A stretch of DNA of 18,880 nt, from positions 1 through 18,880 of the forward strand of contig CALBLG010000150.1 of assembly GCA_937895975.1 (NCBI GenBank), given 5' to 3'. A program made the translations under genes and the position numbers. Source of the DNA: an uncultured Slackia sp. GTDB lineage: Bacteria; Actinomycetota; Coriobacteriia; Coriobacteriales; Eggerthellaceae. Of this stretch, positions 14,560 through 18,880 are shown one piece after another (position 1 is the stretch's first letter; every line of letters begins with the position of its first letter). The notes beneath the pieces were generated by a model, which saw only the letters and a list, made by a program, of their open reading frames with translations, was not told the DNA's origin and searched no databases.

Positions 14560-15906
14560 ATGGATAAAATTGTGAACATACTAGGCGCAGGCCTCGCGGG
14601 AAGCGAGGCCGCGCTGCAACTTGCCCAACGCGGCGTGCGGGTGCGGCTTTATGAGATGCGCCCCGAAACCCAAACCGATGTGCACCGTGGCGGCGGCTGC
14701 GCCGAACTGGTGTGCTCGAATTCTTTGAAAAGCACCAAGCCCGAAAGCGCGGCCGGCATGCTGAAGGCCGAGCTTTCGGCGCTCGGGTCGAAGCTCATCG
14801 AAGCGGCGGGCCGATGCCGCGTGGACGCCGGCGGCGCGCTCGCCGTCGATCGCGACGAATTCTCTGCCGTCGTAACCGCCATGGTGCGCGAAAACCCCCG
14901 CATCGAGTACCGCGTGGCGCGCATCGATGATCCCCTCGACGCCTCGCTCGGCGAGGCCGATGCCACTATTCTGGCAACGGGCCCGCTTACCGACGGCGCG
15001 CTTGCGCAGTGGCTCGTGGACAAAACCGGTTCTCAAAACCTGGCATTTTTCGATGCGGCCGCGCCGGTGGTGATGGCAGATTCGCTGAACATGGATGTGC
15101 TGTTCCGCCAATCGCGCTACGAGCAGGATGCCCCGGGCGATTATTTGAATGCCCCGTTCGACAAGGAAACCTACGAGGCGTTCATCGCCGAGCTGCTTGC
15201 GGCCGATCGCGTGATAAAGCGCGATTTCGAGACGAAAGACCTGTTTCAGGCGTGCCAGCCCATCGAGGAAATCGCGCGCAAGGGCATCGATGCCCCGCGC
15301 TATGGCACATGCAAACCGGTGGGGCTTATCGACCCCGCAACGGGGCATCGTCCATGGGCGGCGGTACAGCTACGTGCGGAAAACGCTCAGGGCACTGCCT
15401 ACAACCTGGTCGGCTTCCAAACGAACCTCACGTTTGGCGAGCAGAAGCGCGTTTTCCGCATGATTCCCGGCTTGGAGAACGCCGAATTCGCTCGTTACGG
15501 CGTAATGCACCGCAACACGTTCATTCAGGCGCCGAAACTGCTTTCCCGCGATTTGCGCTTGCGCGGCGTCGATGCCCCGCTGTACGTCGCGGGCCAGCTC
15601 TCTGGCACCGAGGGCTATTGCGAAGCCATCGCATCGGGTTTGGTGTGCGCGCTATTCGTGTTCGCCCGCTTGAAGGGCGAGCAACCCCCGCTTTTGCCCG
15701 TGGAGACCGCGTTCGGCGCGTTGCTCGATTACGCCACCGATCCCGCTACGCAAGGCTACCAGCCCATGCATGTGAATTTCGGCATCATGAAGTCGCTTGA
15801 CGAGCATATTCGCAACAAGGGCAAGCGCTATGCGGCCTATGCCGAGCGGGGCCAGCAGGCCATGGCGGGCTACGTCGAAGGCTTGCGAGCGAAGGGTCTG
15901 CTCTAG
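14560..15906 (+). CDS. trmFO: Folate-dependent tRNA m5U54 methyltransferase TrmFO
   Basis: This 448-residue flavoprotein makes 5-methyluridine at tRNA position 54, using methylenetetrahydrofolate as carbon donor and reduced FAD. The FAD dinucleotide-binding motif GAGLAGSEAALQLA is at residues 9-22, followed by YEMRPE. ELVCSNSLKS places the conserved C52. DLFQACQPIEEIA (C232) matches the region of the catalytic nucleophile Cys226 in Bacillus TrmFO. GTCKPVGLIDP, YNLVGFQTNLTFGEQKRVF, MHRNTFIQAP and AGQLSGTEGYCEA are further signature blocks. The start ATG 14560 lacks a Shine-Dalgarno sequence and sits 6 nt after a -10 box. The upstream in-frame ATG at 14539 lies within that promoter. xerC follows after 2 bp, the order seen in Firmicutes. 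Confidence 0.95.
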   Translation: MDKIVNILGAGLAGSEAALQLAQRGVRVRLYEMRPETQTDVHRGGGCAELVCSNSLKSTKPESAAGMLKAELSALGSKLIEAAGRCRVDAGGALAVDRDEFSAVVTAMVRENPRIEYRVARIDDPLDASLGEADATILATGPLTDGALAQWLVDKTGSQNLAFFDAAAPVVMADSLNMDVLFRQSRYEQDAPGDYLNAPFDKETYEAFIAELLAADRVIKRDFETKDLFQACQPIEEIARKGIDAPRYGTCKPVGLIDPATGHRPWAAVQLRAENAQGTAYNLVGFQTNLTFGEQKRVFRMIPGLENAEFARYGVMHRNTFIQAPKLLSRDLRLRGVDAPLYVAGQLSGTEGYCEAIASGLVCALFVFARLKGEQPPLLPVETAFGALLDYATDPATQGYQPMHVNFGIMKSLDEHIRNKGKRYAAYAERGQQAMAGYVEGLRAKGLL

Positions 15907-15908
15907 AC

Positions 15909-16856
15909 ATGGCGGCTGAAGATGCCGGCCAAGTGGAGCCGGGTGCGTCTGGAATAGACGAGTTGTTCTTGGGTTACGTGGAGCGATTTCGGCGCATGAT
16001 GGAAGTTGAGCGCAACGCGTCCCCGCATACGGTGCGCAACTATCGTCTGGATTTGCTCGATTACGGTCGCTGGGCGGCGCGGGCGGGCGTCGATCCGCTG
16101 TGCGCCACGCGCCGCGATATGAGAACGTATTTGGGCGAGCTCGATGCGGCGCAGTATTCGCGCCGCACCGTGAACAGAAGGCTGTCATCGGTACGTTCGT
16201 TTTTCAAATGGATGGTGGCCGAGGGCTTTGCCGAGGCGAACCCTGCCGATGTGGTTTCGGGGCCGAAGCTTGCCCGGAATCTTCCGCGCGCGATTCCTGC
16301 GCACGATATGGTGCGCCTGCTTTCGGTGTGGCGAGGAAGCGAACGCCCCTCCGATATGCGCAATGCCGCCATCCTTGAATTCCTGTACGCAAGCGGCGTG
16401 CGCGTCTCAGAGGCATCGGGGTTGTTGCTGAAAGACGTCGATTTCGACCGTCGCCAGGTGCGGGTGCTGGGCAAGGGCTCCAAAGAGCGCATCGTTCCGG
16501 TGCACGATTTGGCAATCGCCTCAATGCGCGAATACCTGTATCGCGCGCGCCCGGAATTGTTGTATGGCAAACCTGCGTGCCCGTACTTTTTCGTAAGCAC
16601 GCGCGGCAATCGAATGTCGTCCGACGCGTTGCGCAAGCTGTTCAAGCAAAGCCTGCGGCTCGCCGGGCTCGATTTGTCGCTTACGCCGCACGATATGCGC
16701 CACACTTTCGCGACCGACTTGGTCGAGGGCGGCGCCGATTTGCGCAGCGTGCAGGAAATGTTGGGACATTCAAGTCTTTCAACCACGCAGATCTACACGC
16801 ATGTCTCGGCTGCCCATCTGAAAGACGAGCATCGCCGCGCCCTGCCTCGGGGCTGA
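15909..16856 (+). CDS. xerC: Tyrosine recombinase, XerC-like
   Basis: This 315-residue site-specific recombinase probably resolves chromosome dimers at dif together with a XerD partner. The N-terminal SAM-like core-binding domain spans about 15-115 (ERNASPHTVRNYRLDLLDYG, SRRTVNRRLSSVRSFFKW). All catalytic residues are present: R165 in SGVRVSEA, K189 in LGKGSKERIVP, H261 and R264 in HDMRHTFATDLVEGG, H287 in LGHSSLSTTQIYTH, and the nucleophile Y296. Adjacency to trmFO favours XerC over XerD or an integrase, and there is no att site, tRNA or phage cargo nearby. About 15 residues rich in small and acidic amino acids precede the core. ATG 15909 lies 2 bp after the trmFO stop, with AAGGG (15892-15896) upstream. 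XerC versus XerD is inferred from context. Confidence 0.9.
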   Translation: MAAEDAGQVEPGASGIDELFLGYVERFRRMMEVERNASPHTVRNYRLDLLDYGRWAARAGVDPLCATRRDMRTYLGELDAAQYSRRTVNRRLSSVRSFFKWMVAEGFAEANPADVVSGPKLARNLPRAIPAHDMVRLLSVWRGSERPSDMRNAAILEFLYASGVRVSEASGLLLKDVDFDRRQVRVLGKGSKERIVPVHDLAIASMREYLYRARPELLYGKPACPYFFVSTRGNRMSSDALRKLFKQSLRLAGLDLSLTPHDMRHTFATDLVEGGADLRSVQEMLGHSSLSTTQIYTHVSAAHLKDEHRRALPRG

Positions 16857-16903
16857 TTGCGCATCGCATATGGGGAAATGCTTTGGTTTACGGCGATGGC
16901 GGT

Positions 16904-18295
16904 ATGGTCGAATTCCTGCGCATGCCCTACGATTACCGTATGCAACAATCTGAAGAACATATTCAATCTGAGCCAAGTCGGCGCGAGTCGGCCGATTCGA
17001 CTCCGCTTGAGGGCGATTTCGCGGGCTTCGTGCGCAAAAGCATCAAGGCGGGCGGCGTGTTCGGCGGCGCCCCCAGCGAGCCGGAAGAGACGGCGCGCAC
17101 GACGACCGACTGGGTTATCGACGCAGCTATCGCTTTGGTCGCCTTCGCCTTCGGATGCGCCCAGATGGTGATTACCGCATCGTCGATCGTGCATGTGGAC
17201 GCGGGCCCCTATGGGGCGAGCCTGGTGAATTACGTGCCCAATCTGTATGCCTACCTGGCTGTGGCGCTTACCACGGCGCCCTTGGTGCTTCGCCGCGAGG
17301 CTCCGTGGTTTGTTTTGGGGCTTACTCTGGCATGCTATGCGTTTTTGTCTAATTCGATGGGCGGCTCGGTGTCGCTTTCGCCCATCGGGCCCATTGTCGC
17401 CGTGTACACCGTGGCCAGCGAGCATGCTCGGGGCGAGGCCATTGCGGCCGTTGCCGTCGTGGGCATATGCGTCGCCGTGGTTCCCATGGGCGCATCGAGC
17501 GCGACCATGGCGCTCGTGATGCGCATCGAGAACGTGGCATTCGTCGTTGTAGCGGCTTTGGCCGGCTTCGGATTCCGCATGTACCAAGCATATATAGAGG
17601 AGACCCGCCGCCGCCTGGCCGAGGTCGAACGCAGCCGAGAAGAGCTGGCCGCGCGTCGCGTGGCCGACGAGCGAGTACGCATTGCGCGCGAAGTGCACGA
17701 CATCACGGCGCATTCTTTGTCGGCGGTCGCTATACAGGCCGCCGCGGCCGAGCGGTTGATCGACATCAATCCCGTCGCTGCGAAAGAAGCCATTGCGGAT
17801 ATTCGTTCCGTTTCGAAATCGTCGCTTGACGAGATTCGCTCGCTCATTGGCGTGTTGCGCGGCGACGACCCCGCCGAACATGCGCCGGCCGAGGGAACCG
17901 AGCGCATGGGCGACGTGGTGTCGTTCTTGCAACGCGCGGGCATTCAAGTCGATTACGATTACTCGCATTACGACAGGGCACGCGTGCCCTCGTTCGTGGA
18001 CATGGCGCTGTTCTCGCTGGCGCGCGAATCGGCCACCAACGCGGTTCGGCACGCGCAGGCTTCGCGCATCGAGATTCGGCTCGAATCTACGCCTGCGAAG
18101 GCCTCTCTTGAATTCAAAGACGATGGCGTGGGCATGAGCCGCGCCGTGCGAGACAATGCCGAGGGCCATGGACTCGAGGGCATGGGCGAGAGAATTGGCG
18201 CCTTGAACGGCGCATTCACGATAGAGAGCGAACCGGGCTGCGGATGTGCCATTCGGGCCGAGGTACCCTTGGAGGTGGTACGCGATGACGAGTAG
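16904..18295 (+). CDS. Sensor histidine kinase, NarL/DesK (HisKA_3) type
   Basis: This membrane sensor kinase is about 463 residues if ATG 16904 is used. ATGs at 16922 and 16940 are in frame and none has a clear ribosome binding site. A polar N-terminus (1-68) precedes about six hydrophobic segments (roughly 70-94, 113-129, 134-150, 158-172, 178-195 and 208-225) with little external domain. A charged coiled region (EETRRRLAEVERSREELAAR) leads into HisKA_3 with the phospho-acceptor H265 in REVHDITAHSLSAV. The HATPase domain has an N-box (ARESATNAVRHAQ, E375 and N379), DDGVGM (406-411) and GHGLEGMGERIGALNG. It overlaps the response regulator gene by 11 bp, so the pair is a two-component system. 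The signal is unknown. It starts 47 bp after xerC; TATGGT at 16903-16908 is a weak candidate -10. Confidence 0.9.
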   Translation: MVEFLRMPYDYRMQQSEEHIQSEPSRRESADSTPLEGDFAGFVRKSIKAGGVFGGAPSEPEETARTTTDWVIDAAIALVAFAFGCAQMVITASSIVHVDAGPYGASLVNYVPNLYAYLAVALTTAPLVLRREAPWFVLGLTLACYAFLSNSMGGSVSLSPIGPIVAVYTVASEHARGEAIAAVAVVGICVAVVPMGASSATMALVMRIENVAFVVVAALAGFGFRMYQAYIEETRRRLAEVERSREELAARRVADERVRIAREVHDITAHSLSAVAIQAAAAERLIDINPVAAKEAIADIRSVSKSSLDEIRSLIGVLRGDDPAEHAPAEGTERMGDVVSFLQRAGIQVDYDYSHYDRARVPSFVDMALFSLARESATNAVRHAQASRIEIRLESTPAKASLEFKDDGVGMSRAVRDNAEGHGLEGMGERIGALNGAFTIESEPGCGCAIRAEVPLEVVRDDE

Positions 18296-18880
18296 CGACG
18301 AGACGAACGAGGGCCCCATCAGGGTAGCCATTGCCGACGACCAGGATTTGGTGCGCAAAGGCTTCAGGCTCATTTTGTCGTCATTCCCCGATATCGAGGT
18401 GGTGGGCGAGGCCGTCGATGGCGCCGACGCGGTGGCGCTTGCTCGCCGCATGAAGCCCAATGTGCTGCTGATGGACATTCGCATGCCGCGCAAAGATGGC
18501 ATCGAGGCGTGCAAGGCGCTCGCGACCAATCCCGATACGGCCGACGTGGCGGTGCTCATCCTTACCACCTTCGACATCGATGAATACGTATACGATGCGT
18601 TGGCCGCAGGTGCAAGCGGGTTTCTGCTGAAAGATGTGGATCCCGATGACTTGGCGCACGCCATACGCGTGGTGAACCGGGGCGACGCCCTTATCCAGCC
18701 GTCTATCACGCGCCGCCTGGTGGAAACCTATGCGGCTTCGCGCAGCAAGACCCGCTTCGACGGCACCCGCATCGCCGAGCTCACGGAACGCGAGCGAGAA
18801 ATTCTCACTATGGTGGGCAAGGGCCTGTCCAATGACGACATTGCTGCCGAACTGGTGATTTCGCCCGCCACCGTGCGCAC
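18285..18880 (+). CDS. Response regulator, NarL/FixJ family, 3'-truncated by window edge
   Basis: This frame runs open to the window end, giving 198 residues. The receiver domain begins PIRVAIADDQDLVRKGF, with acidic residues D18 and D19. The phospho-acceptor is D64 in LLMDIRMPRKDG, T94/T95 lie in LILTTFD, and K116 is in GFLLKD. The LuxR-type helix-turn-helix begins near residue 163 (AELTEREREILTMVGKGLSN) and runs DDIAAELVISPATVR before it is cut. ATG 18285 has an excellent site, GGAGGTGG (18271-18278). The gene overlaps the kinase 3' end by 11 bp, indicating coupled expression with its cognate sensor. Only the last HTH helix and the C-terminus are missing. Target genes are not in the window. 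Confidence 0.93.
   Translation, partial: MTSSDETNEGPIRVAIADDQDLVRKGFRLILSSFPDIEVVGEAVDGADAVALARRMKPNVLLMDIRMPRKDGIEACKALATNPDTADVAVLILTTFDIDEYVYDALAAGASGFLLKDVDPDDLAHAIRVVNRGDALIQPSITRRLVETYAASRSKTRFDGTRIAELTEREREILTMVGKGLSNDDIAAELVISPATVR

Noticed and set aside
15909..16856. Tyrosine recombinase as integrase of a mobile element
   Set aside because: It is directly coupled to trmFO, has XerC length and motifs, and no att repeats, tRNA or cargo genes are nearby.
16793..18709. 638-residue open frame on the minus strand opposite the sensor kinase and regulator
   Set aside because: It is an artefact of GC-rich codon use in the + strand genes. Its translation is low-complexity His/Arg/Ala with no domain, and it lies opposite a convincing two-component pair.

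Overview
The window reads as chromosomal housekeeping DNA from a moderately GC-rich actinobacterium, most likely a member of the Coriobacteriia (Eggerthellaceae-like). This is inferred from two things. The order hemW - hrcA - dnaJ - rsmE - ybeY downstream of lepA is typical of Actinobacteria. It is combined with trmFO next to a Xer recombinase gene, an arrangement better known from Firmicutes. All real genes lie on the + strand. I see no phage, insertion sequence, CRISPR array, tRNA or rRNA.

Layout. 1-1541 is the 3' part of lepA (EF4). 1542-1779 is intergenic DNA dominated by hairpins. 1780-4177 holds a small one-TM protein gene, hemW (heme chaperone) and dusB (dihydrouridine synthase). 4178-4634 is a palindrome-rich intergenic region ending in a promoter overlapped by a degenerate CIRCE operator. 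4635-9788 is a tightly packed operon: hrcA, dnaJ, mtaB, a DgkA-family lipid kinase, rsmE, ybeY. 9789-10100 holds a strong extended -10 promoter and a structured leader for rplS, which is followed by a strong UUCG-loop terminator. rnhB follows with its own UUCG-loop terminator. 11525-14512 is yraN-comM-dprA. 14560-16856 is trmFO-xerC, with trmFO looking leaderless. 16904-18880 is a NarL/DesK-type sensor kinase and its response regulator, the latter cut by the window end.

How the genes work together. Most products serve translation and RNA maturation (LepA, DusB, MtaB, RsmE, YbeY, L19, TrmFO), protein folding (HrcA, DnaJ), DNA processing (RNase HII, YraN, ComM, DprA, XerC) or the envelope (DgkA-type kinase, sensor kinase).

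I did not find a convincing new multi-gene system. The most interesting signals are non-coding. The rplS leader has an exact 9-nt complement of the ribosome binding site inside a competing hairpin. Two copies of a ~67-bp palindromic element, one perfect and one diverged, lie between dusB and hrcA. A nested ~100-nt hairpin with a GCAA loop follows lepA.
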